Assembly: GCF_905220415.1 (NCBI RefSeq)
Contig: NC_059543.1
Coordinates: forward strand, 2,604,001 to 2,668,000
Direction of reading: 5' to 3'
Length of the DNA stretch: 64,000 nt
DNA from: Colias croceus
Taxonomy: Eukaryota > Arthropoda > Insecta > Lepidoptera > Pieridae
A program made the translations under genes and the position numbers. The stretch's first letter is position 1, and every line of letters begins with the position of its first letter. Below, one piece after another: positions 44,943-57,183 of this stretch. Below the pieces are notes generated by a model. It was not told the origin of the DNA, did not search any database, and worked only from the letters and a program-made list of their open reading frames with translations.

Positions 44943-45837
44943 TTTGGCATTTTAATTTTAATAATTATTAATTATTACCTTAATGTTGAAATTCATTTTA
45001 TTTGAAAAGAGATGCAGAAATATTTTATCGAAAGCAGTAAGTACTTTTTGGAATATTTGCATTCTTCGCTCTGACACGCATGCGCATAGTGCTCTCGCGT
45101 TCGTACTCACGGCTGAATATTTTTTGTGTTTAGTGGATTTTTGGTCATTCCAATTTGTCTGACTGATTAAATATAATTTTGTAATAGTTATGTTGATAAC
45201 ATATTAAAAAATCAGACATTAAAAAATAAGTAAAGTTTATTTATTTTTGGTGGAGCTTTAAAGCGTCTGACAAAAGTTTTGGTCCATGAAAAGTGTCTGA
45301 TACTTGCGATACCATTTGAGAATGATATTCTATAAAATATATCTAAAAATCAGCCATCTAAATTTAAGTAAAGTAACTCTTATTTTTAGTCACCTTTCTC
45401 ACCTGGTACCTTCCCAGGTGTCACTGGGCAAACTTCACAAACACGCCGGTATACAAAGTACATGAGACACTACTGAGAACTTAAAGTTTCATCTTTTAGA
45501 AAATAAGTTATGTCTTATCGCTCTGGGATCTTGGACTATAAACAATACAATCCTACATAGGCGTGAAGCTGTCAAAAAGCAAATAATATAATGGACAGAG
45601 TATACATAGTATTACTAAATACTTAACTTCGTTATTATGATATTTACTTAGCTAACTATAGCTTTATATAAAAACCTACATGATAAGTTTGAAGGTATCT
45701 TTAGTACACGTCTTTTATTGTATGAATCTGAATGTATGCGAAAATTACTGAACAGAATTTGATGATACTCAGTAGTGATGTAGCTTACGTACAAAAGTAA
45801 TATAAGCTATTGAAATATGTACTTGCTTTTCCCGTGA

Positions 45838-45871
45838 TCTGACCGCGGGTGATCCCACGTGGCACAGCTAG
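45838..45871 (+). mobile_element. Helitron-like 3' end fragment
   Basis: GACCGCGGGTGATCCCACGT followed by GGCACAGCTAGT resembles a Helitron hairpin and CTAGT. A less certain body may extend left to about 45715. Confidence 0.4.
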
Positions 45872-46116
45872 TAATTTATCATAATATAATAAATATTATG
45901 ATAAATATATCATAATATCTTTTCTATTGCCATCTTCTAAGCAAAATCTATATCTATAGTAAAATTTTATTGAAAAAGTGTTAAAAGTGTTACATTCAAA
46001 TATTTAAATGCAAAAAAGGTGATAAAATGGCGGACGTGCTACGAATACCTGTGGCCAATGTTAAAGCCTCATTTAAACAATTCTCAACTTTATATTTATT
46101 ATACGTTTACTATAAA

Positions 46117-46297
46117 CTAGCTTACCGCCCGCGGCTTCGCCCGCTTTGTCTAAAACGTAATAAATTATATACTAAAACCTTCCTCTTGAATCACTCTATC
46201 TATAAAAAAAAACCACATCAAAATCCGTTGCTTAGTTTTAAAGATACAAAGGGACATAGGGACAGAGAAAGCGACTTTGTTTTATATAATGTAGTGA
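46117..46297 (-). mobile_element. Helitron-like element (family C)
   Basis: Near-identical to 3667-3849, same orientation; CTAG at 46117-46120 and the complement of TCACTACAT at the other end. The ORF at 46027-46317 is a by-product. Confidence 0.75.
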
Positions 46298-46319
46298 TAA
46301 GCCACATCTTTATGTAAAA

Positions 46320-46503
46320 CTAGCAGTCCGCCCCGGCTTCGCCCGTGGTACATATTTACGTTTTCTCTACATAAGAACCATCCTCGTAGGTACTTCAAGG
46401 TTATATACCTTGAAATATAAAAAAAGAATTAACGAAATCGGTTCAGCCGTTCTCAAGTTATGCGCTTACCAACACATTTTGGGATTCATTTTTATATAAT
46501 AGA
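46320..46503 (-). mobile_element. Helitron-like element (family D)
   Basis: On the minus strand it starts TCTATTATATAAAAATGAAT, has CTTGAGAACGGCTGAACCGA, and ends ACGGGCGAAGCCGGGGCGG, then CTAGT. It lies 22 bp from a family C copy. It is the only copy of this type seen. Confidence 0.7.
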
Positions 46504-47225
46504 TTATAAACTAAAAAACATTTTTTTAACATTCTTAAACTGAATTAACACAGGTAGCAAGGTAAATTTGAATTTAATGTTACCACCCACCGGTTTTGCA
46601 ACTCCTTTGACAAAGTACGAACTTAAATCCACAAGTTGGCGGTTCTCAGCTCTATATTGGTCTTAAAATAAAAGTTTATCCGGCTATTTTCAGTACTCGG
46701 TATTAGGTAAGTCATTTAAGGTTAATCAAACTATATAATATATATTTTTGCATCATACAATTAGGACATCAAGTCGAGTTTAAGTAGAGCTTAAATGTAT
46801 CGAACCCATCTATTTAAAAAACATAAGTTACTTATTTACATTAATGTTACATCTTCATCTAAAATAAACACCTTTTTAAAACCCTTTTTATGTCTACCGC
46901 TATTCAATATCACAAGGTGGACTAAAGCTTAAACGACCACTATAATACATGCAAAATTTCAATAACCACACCAATTTATACTACTTTGAAAATTAATAAA
47001 CGCAATGTAATAAAAATTACAAAGCAATCATTGGGAACCAAAAACAATGTATCCATTCCAGACCTATGGACTATGAAGATGCATCAAAAGTTTTATTAAA
47101 CCTTGATTGGGGCTGTCCGTAGTTACCATTTTGCTACGAATACATTGCCGTTCCAATACCGCTACGGGAAAGCTTGTTTCGTAGCGACGTTTCAGTAGTC
47201 AGTGTTCAGAATAGAATAAGTCGAT
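46504..47225. other. Intergenic DNA, no gene seen
   Basis: AT-rich until about 47,100; the last 100 bp lead into the GC-rich island and contain two TCAGT initiator-like motifs (47192 and 47199). Confidence 0.45.
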
Positions 47226-47405
47226 TCATCCTTTCAGCGAGCTGAGTGTGGTGAGGGATTCGGCCGGGAGAGGCTGGCGTCCCGCGCAGTGGTGTTTCGA
47301 CCGTCGCCCTGAGTGCACGCCGCGCCGCGCACACACACACGCACCCGCCGGTACGCGACACGCTCACACACGCATGACCCGCACCCCACCCCCGCGCCCC
47401 TTTGA
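47226..47405. promoter_or_regulatory. GC/CpG-rich island, candidate promoter or 5' UTR
   Basis: A sharp change to GC-rich, CpG-containing sequence (GCACGCCGCGCCGCGC, CACCCCCGCGCCCC) stands out from the AT-rich surroundings. TCAGT initiator-like motifs lie just left of it. Such islands in insects often mark promoters or first exons of long genes. Both strands have open frames because of composition, but neither looks like a real protein. It could also be an unrecognised GC-rich MITE, although no inverted ends were found. Confidence 0.3.
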
Positions 47406-48505
47406 CCTTCAAACCTTCAGGTGGATAATGCGTTGCACACTTGACTGAAATGCTAGCGAGCAATCGTTATCCATCGCGGCTCTTGCATGCGCTTTTCCCA
47501 GCCTCTACATATATGTCGTAGATTGTTTTCGATGTTTTTAGTTATGAATTATGACCGCTGCCGATATTTCGTGAACATATTTAGAAGAATTTCTTCCCTT
47601 TTCTAATGATTATTTTTCACAGTACGCAAAATATTTTCTGTTTAACTATCTCTTTTAAAGAGAAAAACATTAAATTTCAATGGAAATGAAAAATACATCG
47701 GCCTTTTGCATTTGCATTCGTATTTCTCTGTAACACTTGTTGAATGCGAGGATAGAGCGAGCGAATTTGTTATTTTGTGGACCTTTTATATTGAAGTATG
47801 TTATTATTACTCTTTTTATTTACCTTTCTCTAGAAGCACTTGTTGCTCATTGCTCAAACAAATTCAAAAACAGATTGTATAAAGCATTAAAAGTTTTATA
47901 GAGCTTTAAAGCTAATTAGGATTTTATAAGTTCATTGTACTTCTTTACACAAGAATAGAACATAAATAGTGAAAAATCTTTAGTTTCCATCAATGCAAAG
48001 ATTAAAAAGATTATTACTTGAAGATTGAAGATTCAAACTTTATTATTTTTATCTGACAAAACTAGAAACTGAATTGACTAGAAAAAATGTATGCTTTCCT
48101 TCTTGTTTTACTCTGTAGACTTATAGTATTTGATGTTGTCTTGTTGTATTATTTCATTTATAAGATTGTTTAAAAGTGTTTATAAATATAAAGGACAGTG
48201 TCATATTATACTAATTGTTATCTGACTGTTTTAATTGTGTCGTTTGCAAAAGTTATGATTATGATAAATTTATTTTCATTGGGGTTATATTTAGCAAAGT
48301 ATATTTTATATTTAAGGAACTGTATTAAAAAAAATCATTAACAATGACAACAAACATATTAGTTATTTTAAAATTTGCCAGCAAGACCAAGACCAGCAAT
48401 TGCTGCCGTGCATTCATTTAAATTATATAAACCAAAGCGAAGACATTCAAGATCGGGATATTTTACATCATCAACATTGACGGCAAAACTACAATTAAAA
48501 ATATT
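47406..48505. other. AT-rich DNA, no gene seen
   Basis: Nothing that I can support. It could be the start of an intron if the GC island is a first exon. Confidence 0.45.
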
Positions 48506-48680
48506 AAAGTGAAACTTTTATTACATCGTCTCAAACTTTTTGGTCTGTGTAGCGCATGTCGCGTGACGCACGATACATACGATAATTATCGTACAAATAC
48601 GATAACTTTTAGTTAAATGTCTATAGTGTGAAAAAAGTTTCACTTTTACCGTGGTTTTATAAAACCACACAACATTTTTT
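48506..48680. repeat. AGTGAAACTT dispersed repeat, copy 2
   Basis: Matches 17635-17794 in the same orientation, with inverted ends (AAGTGAAACTTTT and AAAGTTTCACTT) and the CGATAATTATCG palindrome. The TTACCGTGGTTTTATAAAAC segment downstream is shared too. Class unknown. Confidence 0.6.
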
Positions 48681-49485
48681 ATACATCTTTCTTTTTAACA
48701 ATCTCCGTCGAAAATATTTCCCAAGCTTTAAATTTTATACATCTCTGGAGCGATCCGTGACTAAAATCAAAAGGGGTTTCAAATCAGACCTGTCAAAAGT
48801 TGATGAAACGCCGAACTCTCGAAAAAAACCTTTCATTTGCACTTAGAGAATCGTTTTACATAAAATCTCACTCAGAGGGTCTTTCTACACTCAGTCAAAT
48901 ATTCAGAAAGATCTCATTCGGATTTAAATTAAGCCTCTGACAACATTGCTTCGTCTTTGAAAAACTGAGAGATTCAAAAATGCGTAGATAAAAATTCCAC
49001 AGAGCGTTTCAATTATGTTTAGTTAAGGAATTATTCTTCGAATGATCTTTGTTTTTTATCTTCGGCTTATTCATTTCTTTTTAAACTTCGTATGTATTTT
49101 AGTACCACTGCCCTTAAACCGAAATAATATATTGTTTATACTGCGCAAAATAAAAATATAACTTTTTCGGTGACTTATAATATCTAAAATTCAGCTTTTA
49201 TACATTAACACATTTGAAATCGATGAATTCTCGGCTCTGTGTTCAAACGGAATAAATTATACCAAAAATATTGTAATGGATTCCACTCAGATGGGTATAA
49301 ATAACAACGATGAAATAATTACTCAACAGAAATAACATAAATATGGAGTAAAAAATATGTCGTATGAACGATATTAAACGTGGTTTGGTTAAAATGCAAA
49401 TTATTCGTTTAAAATGAATTATAACTTAAATAAAGGAAAAAGTATCATTATTAATACAACTTTATCAATACAAATATATGAACTA
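48681..49485. other. AT-rich DNA, no gene seen
   Basis: The ORF 48628-48846 begins in the repeat and has no motif. Confidence 0.5.
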
Positions 49486-49706
49486 CTAGCTTTCCGCCCG
49501 CGGCTTCGCCCGCGTATTCAAAGAAAAACCCGCATAGTTCGCGTTCCCGTGGGATTTCCGGGATAAAACCTATCCTATATGTTAATCCAAGTTACCCTCT
49601 ATATGTGTACTAAATTTCATTGTAATCGTGTCTGTAGAATTTGCGTGAAAGAGTAACAAACACACACGCATCCTCACAAACTTTCCCATTTATAATATTA
49701 GTAGGA
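49486..49706 (-). mobile_element. Helitron-like element (family B)
   Basis: Complete 221-bp copy: complement of TCCTACTAATATTATAAATG at the right, GCGGGCGAAGCCGCGGGCGG and CTAG at the left. Confidence 0.78.
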
Positions 49707-50266
49707 AATAGGACATACTTGTATAATATGCTTACCAATCAATTTGCTTACAACAAATTGTTAAGTACATAAATGATCCTGAGACCTAATGAATAAATAA
49801 ATAATAAATATTCTAAATAAATAATATTCTTCAATTCTTATAAATAATATCGGTATTTACCGTTAATCGATAAAATAAAGCGCTTTCAGAAAATGTTGTC
49901 TATCTAAAAAGGACTTATTTACTCTACCGTTCGCGTCGGTATAATAACCAAAACAAAGTAAGGAATAAATTATATCTATTAGGTATAACTATTAAAGATA
50001 GAGGCATTTCTTATTTGAAAGATACATACCTACAAAAATACGTACAATTATTATTATAACCTTACGATAGAATTTTGAGAATACTCCCATGCAGTTTTCA
50101 GACGTTTTTATTGGGTACGCGTTAATTGTTTAATTATTATATTTCCTACCTATTTCCTAATAGTAATTTTATCATCATTTATGTGTAACGTGTATCTATT
50201 ATCTAGGATACTATCAGAATTTGGACGCTTTCAAAAGTCCGCGTATTTTTACCATAGCATATCTTA
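49707..50266. other. AT-rich DNA, no gene seen
   Basis: Nothing supported. Confidence 0.5.
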
Positions 50267-50460
50267 CTACCTGCGCTCCGCGGTTTCACCTGCATGGCTC
50301 CACTCCTATTGGTCTTAGCGTGATTATAAATATAGCCTTTCTCGATGAATGGACTATCTAACTTCGAAAGAATTTTTCAAATCGGACCAGTAGTTCCTGA
50401 GATCAGCGCGTTCAAACAGACAAACAAACAAACTTTTCAGTTTTATAATATTAGTATAGA
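50267..50460 (-). mobile_element. Helitron-like element (family A)
   Basis: Complete copy on the minus strand, TCTATACTAATATTATAAAA to GGTGAAACCGCGG hairpin; the terminal CTAG has become GTAG. Confidence 0.72.
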
Positions 50461-53360
50461 TAATATTTTGATCTACATTTTATAGGAAAATCAGTTAAAA
50501 TACTATTTGTTTTCATAATTTGGACATTTCCAACAAATCTTATATACCAGTTCAAAGTACTTCACAGTTATAACTAAGGCCCTCTTTTATATAGGTACAA
50601 AATTGCTATAAACATAGAGATTCTTAAATATACAACAATAACAACATGATTCCAAGATATAATGAGATGCCCTTATTTGTCACAGCTGTCATCGCTATTT
50701 GCGTATTCGTTTATTCGAAGATATTTCTGAACTCTGAAACTGAAATGCAATTTCTCTTTGTAAAGGCGTCATCGTAATGCTATCAAATTGCTTTTATAAA
50801 AGCCGATGAATATTTTCATACGAGTATATTTTCTCGCGTTTGTAGACATTACTTTTTAACACACTTTAAACCTGTATATTTGTATGTAAGTTTGTATGTA
50901 ATCGACTCCTTTAGACTCACTTTCGATCCACATTAAACGGACAGATTTAATTCAAGCTTTGTATACACTTATTAAGGATTGGCGACAATACAATAATAAC
51001 AAAAATAACTATGTTACTTATTATTAGTGAAAATGATCTTTACAGCGGTTAATATCGGATAATTTACAGTTTTCAGCTTGTGTTTTACACATCAGTTCAG
51101 CTCGACAGCTAGAGCTAACCTTTCAGGAACATCAAACACTGTAAACATTGAAAACACTTGCAGGTATTAAACCTTTTTAGCCAAAATAATATTTTCGTTC
51201 AAAATATCTAAAGAGCGATATAAAAATGTTTGAATATTGTTAACAGAAAACACATTGTTGAATAATCATCTAAAAAACATAGATTTAAATTCATTTAAGT
51301 TCATCTTTTGAAGATAAAAATTAATCCGCCGTAATTAACTTTCCGTCAAAATTTATCAAGATCAGACTAACGGTACTCGAATTGAAAGCTTACAAACATA
51401 TAAATCTAAAAATATTAGAACACCAATTAACTTGACTTTGAATTCTCTTCGTACCCTTTTCATTTTAAAGACACATTTTGAAGTTCCTACAAGTAAATAT
51501 GATATATAGGTTTTAGATTAACATAGTCAGAAAAATAAAAAAAATAATAATTTCAGAAATATATATTTAAAGGGGACCTATTTGCTATTGAAATAAACAT
51601 GGCCTGATGATTATGATGATGATGAGGTGAATGGTGGTGTTTTGTCTAGTAATATTATTAATTAAAATTACAGGAAGTTTATATTTTTTCATAAAACTGG
51701 GACAGTAGAAAGATGTTAATAGTATTTATTATTATGTAGACTGATTGAAGTCTGTGCCAATCAGAATTTAATGTAAACATTTCGCTATCTCGACAGTTCG
51801 CGAAGTTGCTTTGAAATAGTAAACACAACTCCGAATAAAATAATTATCAACTCCAATACGACATTTATATAAACATTCATTAACAGGTTTTATTTGTTTA
51901 GACAATCTTACATTTCTGTATGTAATGTAAATAATTTTCAAAAACTTTTTATATCACATGTTCGAAATGTTATCCATGTGACGAATAATTTATGTTGTAG
52001 ACTTCTTAATTATTAAACATTCTTGAGTAATTCCATGCATTAATTATTATTTATCATCTTCTGTGTAATAAAAGAACATACACTCAATATCTACTACTAC
52101 TAATACCATGTACATTGTTTATAAATTAACCTAACCATGAAACCCAAAAAAGAGTAATACATGTGTAAAAGAAGATACGAGACGTTTTCATTTCAACATG
52201 TTACAATTTTAGAGTACACATTAGAAGTATTAAACAGGTCGTAAAATAAAGTAATTGGTTAGGTAAGTCGCAATGCTCTTAGCTCGTTACAGGATTTGGG
52301 CTGTTAAAACTAAGGTTTATAAATATCCTGAGTGTACGTCCCTTGTCAACGATCCATAAATTCTTAAGCATCGGCTTTTCGTGTTAACATTTGTTAATGA
52401 AAAACAGCCTTTGGTCATTTGATCTCTTTTGTATTTAAATCTTTTCGCTCGCGATAATGGACTGACTTTGATGTGATATTTTTAGAGTTTCAGTACTTTA
52501 AACTTATGTTTTTTGCGTAGTATCTATTGATAAATTTATTATCTTTCGCGACAATATAGATCAGTGAGATGTAAAATAAATAATATTAATTTTAATAGAC
52601 AAAGAAAGTTTTTTTGCCGCCTGTGCCCAAAGAAAGAGACCTAATTAACCTCCTCAGACTTGCTAGGTACTAAGTTCTAACACTCTTATGACTTTACAGA
52701 GGTAAAGCGTTTACTTCTTACTTTTTTAGCTATTCAAAAGATTAATATTTCCATGAAATGTAAAATGCGGTAAAGAAGCAGTAGATTAGTCATTTTTCAA
52801 TTAAATAACTGTTATTTATTCGATATTTTCTATTTAAATATCTAGTGTAGTGTTATGAAATCTATATTGTTAAACTATTATTACTTCACACATTCCCATA
52901 AAGTACTTTACTCCTCCATCATGGGCTTTGATCTGAAGCATACAAAAATAAACAACGCAATGGGAACAGTATAGTTTGGATATTCTAACACATGTTAACT
53001 ATGAAACTGGGATTACAATAATTTCAGCGTACATTACTCTATTGTGAGTATAGAGTAAATATCATTGCCCTACATTCGCAGCAATGTACATCAAAACCGT
53101 TAATTAAATCGTGCTATGGAATGTTCTCGATCGATTACTTCTTTACGCTGAAGCTATTACATTTAATATTCAAGTTGCCGTAATTCAATACTTTTTAATG
53201 GTCTTCCTTTAATTTTAAAAGCTTCGGATAGCTTTTATACTATTAAACAAAAAATATTGATTAACTTCATTACAACAGGTATTTATTCTCCATTTTCATT
53301 TTATTATTCAATCTCCACTTTTCATCAATTTTTCTTGGGAGGTTTAGGTTAGGTTTAGGT
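50461..53360. other. AT-rich DNA, no gene seen
   Basis: No ORF, repeat copy or RNA gene recognised across 2.9 kb. Three TAGG-containing repeats occur just before the retroposon at 53,340. Confidence 0.5.
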
Positions 53361-53714
53361 TTTGGAGTGGGAGTCGAGCATGCTTCGGCACGAATTTGGC
53401 CACGCTCGCACCGGGGAAGGTACCACACCCTCACAGAATATCGGCGCCATAGTGACAGTTTACTGTCGCGTTCCGTACGGTGAGTGAGGGGTCCGGAGGC
53501 CCACATCCCTTCCCATCCCCTACCCATCCTCTCCTACCCCATCCTCATTCCCTCCCATCCTCGCCCCTTCTACCTAACTTCTTCCAAATCCCTTTGTGGA
53601 CAGCAACACATCCACTTCCCAGTGGAGTGGATGCTTATGGGCGGCGTGTATCGCTTAACACCAGGCGACGCGTCTGCTCGTTTGCTGTCCAATAGCATAA
53701 AAAAAAAAAAAAAA
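53361..53714 (+). mobile_element. A-tailed retroposon, copy 2, with target duplication
   Basis: Same family as 31757-32101 with few differences. It ends in a run of about 16 A. GGTTTAGGT precedes it (53352-53360) and follows the tail (53715-53723), a 9-bp target duplication. This defines the unit as about 340 bp plus tail. Confidence 0.8.
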
Positions 53715-53723
53715 GGTTTAGGT

Positions 53724-54285
53724 GTTTAACGTTTAAAAACACGCATACAAAATAGAGATAAATACTGATTTATAAGACAGAGCCATATTTAGCTTACAGT
53801 AATGTTGAGAATTTTTTAATAAGAACGTTATAGTAGGTACCCTGCAACATGTGGTGATAGACTATAATTAAGAAAATACGGCAGCCCCAGATGATAGTTT
53901 ATTGTTTTTTCTATAAAGCAACATCATCTATAAAATAAAAACAAACCTTGCTGCTATTGGTCAGAAATATGGACATTTTTTCAACACGAAGATGTAATTA
54001 AGTAGGTGCCCCGTAAGTAATCACATTTTTTACTAAGAGTTTTTTATCGGGAGTTGATTGGGAAATATTAATTTATCTTGAATGCAATCGATTACTCTTT
54101 ATATGTCTTGTTATAGGCATAATGTTGAACCATTCTGTTATAGACTTTCGGCTTCATTTTTGGCATGAACAGTTTTTCATGATTTTTAGCGGCCTGGTTA
54201 TCTTTTGGAGCAACAAAAACAATTTTTCGCCTATTGTTGACCAGTATGGTCAGCTCTTGGTTCTTTATATTTTGCTAAGAAAGAC
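53724..54285. other. Intergenic DNA next to a transposase-like ORF
   Basis: The 64-codon ORF at 54122-54316 has no clear motif. It may be a frame-shifted part of the same relic as the next entry. Confidence 0.4.
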
Positions 54286-54588
54286 TTGCTTTTTTTTGTG
54301 CTTATACCTAATTTAACAAACCATATAAGCCGTCTAAGTCCTATTCCAACACCAACAATGCATCTCGAATCAACATCAACTTCAGTCAGTCATTTCCTTG
54401 AACCTCCTTCGCCCAAATTAGTAGATTTAATAACTAAAATGCAACAGCAAATAAGCCCAGCTTTTGGCAAACATTTAATATGGCCTTCTGATTCTCCGTT
54501 AAAAAAGAAGACTGAACGCTTGCCCTTTGCTACAACTTCCAAGAAATGGCAAGACTACTGGGTGTCGAAGGAAAAAGAGAAAAAATAA
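54286..54588 (+). pseudogene. Short ORF, possible DNA-transposase C-terminal relic or terminal exon
   Basis: The open frame gives about 100 residues. The last 80 look protein-like: a Pro/Ser/Thr-rich linker (LSPIPTPTMHLESTSTSVSH), then PPSPKLVDLITKMQQQISP and RLPFATTSKKWQDYWVSKEK with a basic end. Such Pro/Ser-rich linkers plus a basic tail are seen at the C-terminus of pogo/Tigger-type transposases, but I cannot confirm the family. Overlapping AATAAA signals lie about 75 bp past the stop, and TATAAG before 54330 could be a splice acceptor. A real last exon of a host gene is therefore the main alternative. Confidence 0.35.
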
Positions 54589-55596
54589 AAGATTGTATGG
54601 TACGTAGGTATAGTCATGAAGGATTAATAACAGTATTGTAAGAATGATTTATAACATTTAATAAAATAAACTTCAATATAAATACTGACTTTTTTTATTT
54701 ATTAAGCAAAACTAATGTTCGAAGAAGTACATTTTGTCCATTTTGAAAATGGTCAACTTTTAGAGCAATGATGGTCAGATATTGGTGATCAGTGGTCAGG
54801 TATTGGTACTTTTAGCAGAAGTAACTTTCAGAGTAGTTTTCATAAAACCTTTAAAGGCTATCAAATTGATACTAAGAACAATAGTTGCAGTGACTATTCA
54901 ATTATCTGTGTCCCAAAAATAACATTGAACGTAAAACAAATAAGCCGTTTTTTATATATAGCTAAAGATAAAACCGCTTAAATGGTCAACTAGTGGTACA
55001 TCAACCCTATGTGTAAATGACATTATTTTGAAAACACTAAAACAGTAAGTTTCACGGCTCCAGCCTTCGTGCTACGCCGAGCCGATGCTAGTTTTATTAT
55101 AAACTCTTTTTAAGGCTCTTTATCGAATGAACATTTAGTGAAAGTATGGAGTTCCAAAATAACTTAGTAAGTACTTATAAGTTTTACAAAAACTCGCTAC
55201 GTATACGCTCGCTAGATATTATAATGACTATGGCATAAATTATGTTATAAGACTGATTTATACTAAACATTACAATACAAATAGGTACTAATTAGGACTA
55301 ATAAACGCTATTTGCATTTATCACTGAATTGTAATCCAACAATTACAAATACGCCTTGCATTCGGAAGCAACTGTTTACCTTATCATCCAAATACACGCG
55401 AATTAATACTAAATATTCCGTATTTCAATTCATATTATTAGTGCTGAATTTCACCGCCACGTTAAATCCGTAATTAAATAGGAAATAATATATTTGCTGG
55501 CAATTGAGCAACGTTTCTGAACGATTGATGTAAACAGTATTTCAGATACAGATTATTTACGTGTTCCCTTATTGATGACGTTCTGAAACTAAATCA
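54589..55596. other. Intergenic DNA, no gene seen
   Basis: Contains several TGGTCA motifs (54750-54815) next to the ORF above, possibly part of the same element. The rest is AT-rich. Confidence 0.45.
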
Positions 55597-55819
55597 TCTA
55601 TTCTAATATTATAAAGAGGAAAGGTTTATAATTATGTATGTATGTATGTATGGTTTTCACGCATAAACTACTGAACCGATTTCAAAAATTCTTTCATCAT
55701 TAGAAAGCTGCATTTTTACTGAGCAACATAGGCTAGGTTTTATCCAGGAAATCCCACGGGAACGGGAACTAAGCGGGTTTTTCTTTGAAAACGCGGGCAA
55801 GCCGCAGGCGGAAAGCTAG
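55597..55819 (+). mobile_element. Helitron-like element (family B) with ATGT microsatellite
   Basis: Starts TCTATTCTAATATTATAAAG and ends in GCGGGCAAGCCGCAGGCGG and CTAG. A (TATG)n run sits at about 55634-55652. Confidence 0.75.
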
Positions 55820-57183
55820 TAGCAAATAAATATATTCATACAATATCAAGTAACTATTTAGTAAACTGTGGTAATACTTTAAAAGAAGTATTGTAATTGT
55901 TAAACAAACAAACGCTTTTACCAAGAACAAAAATTATTAAGACCTTCTGCTTTAGTTTAAATTTTGCCTGAAACCAAAAATCCAAACAATATACAGCTTC
56001 ACAAATTAACAAAACAAAGGCTGTTAGTATTTAAAAAAGAAAAACGAACCTTATTTTTAGTATATTTTAAATAAAAATTTGTAAAACAACATCATCAAAG
56101 CTTACAAATTCTATCTCCTTCGTTTACATTTTTATTGTTCTATTAACACGCTTTATAGAATCCCTCGGTATGTTAAACAAGTTGATATACAACTCCCGTC
56201 GCGAATATTAAAATCACTTTCATTATCTCTATTGCTTGATTCATAATTTGTTTGAAAATATCGTATCATGTCTGATATTTTTATTTGAATTTTTTTTTTG
56301 TAAGGTGTCTCTCAATGTTAGCCAAAAGGGCTTCTACATTTTAACGCGGACGCGCAAAAATTGTATCTTTGTTTGTATTAGTTCTAATGAACATACATAG
56401 ATATAATATAATAATAATACAGCAGATTAAGAGAAGATAATATAAGCAGAAATTAAAAGCAATACAAATAAAACAAAGTAATTTTCATAACTCTTTCGTA
56501 ATTAAGTAAGTTAGCGCCTACGGAGAGGAGAGTATAAACTATAAATACTGAATTCCTAACCACTTTCTAATATCTATAGATAAATACAATATGAATAAAC
56601 AAGCTTTTTCATGAAGCGGAAGAAACCTTTCAAATCGACAATAATTAATCAAAGGAGGGAAAAACAAAAAATAATCCACTTTTTATTAACCGCATGAAAA
56701 AGTTCTCTTGTCTCGCGAGCTCTCTAAAAAGCCAGTGAAAACAGTGCACTTTTGAAAAAAAAACCTTGAATAAAAGTTTTATCTTTTACCTACGTATATT
56801 TTTATTAGTTAAACTCCAACGAAGCCTTGTTCACAGTTTTGAAGTAGAAAATAGAAAAAGGTTTCACTGTTCGTGGTTTAAATATTTGGATTTATGGTTT
56901 AAAAAAATCCAAATGTACAATGTAAAGTTGTGTAGAAATATTTGTCATGTATGTTCGACGATTTTTCGAGTTTGAAATCTTTTGATTGGAAACAGTATGC
57001 TCCTATTTCAGGATCCTATATGTATTTTATTGTCATTAGACTCTAGACCTCGATACAAAAAAAAAATATATTTTTAAAATTATGTCCACTTTGCTCGGGT
57101 GTGTGTATTTTCAAATAAAAATATAACTGACTGAATGAAAATAACACTACAAATTATTAATATGTTAAATAATTATTTATTAC
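55820..57183. other. AT-rich DNA, no gene seen
   Basis: Holds only the short repeat at 56305-56353, listed separately. Confidence 0.5.
56305..56353. repeat. Short dispersed repeat, copy 2
   Basis: Matches 37739-37787 (GTTAGCCAAAAGGGCTTCTA and TAACGCGGACGC). Class unknown. Confidence 0.5.

Larger units (their letters stand above)
42997..45600. mobile_element. Foldback element 2 (2.6 kb, inverted arms with nested repeats)
   Basis: The outer ends are inverted (left TCTGTCCACTATA, right reverse complement TCTGTCCATTATA; both followed by CTTTTTGACAGC-like sequence). TATA flanks both sides. The inner arms (about 43510-43977 and 45062-45530) are reverse complements at high identity, including ACCTGGGAAGGTACCAGGTG. 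The left side has about 450 bp absent from the right. The centre carries a MITE (44087-44241) and a LINE tail (44829-44942). No transposase ORF is visible. Confidence 0.75.

Noticed and set aside
47206..47463. ORFs on both strands in the GC-rich island
   Set aside because: Open because GC-rich DNA has few stops; the products are Cys/Arg/Pro-rich low-complexity sequences and neither resembles a protein family.
53337..53362. TTAGG-like repeats resembling insect telomere sequence
   Set aside because: Only two or three imperfect units, part of them forming the retroposon's target duplication; not a telomeric array.
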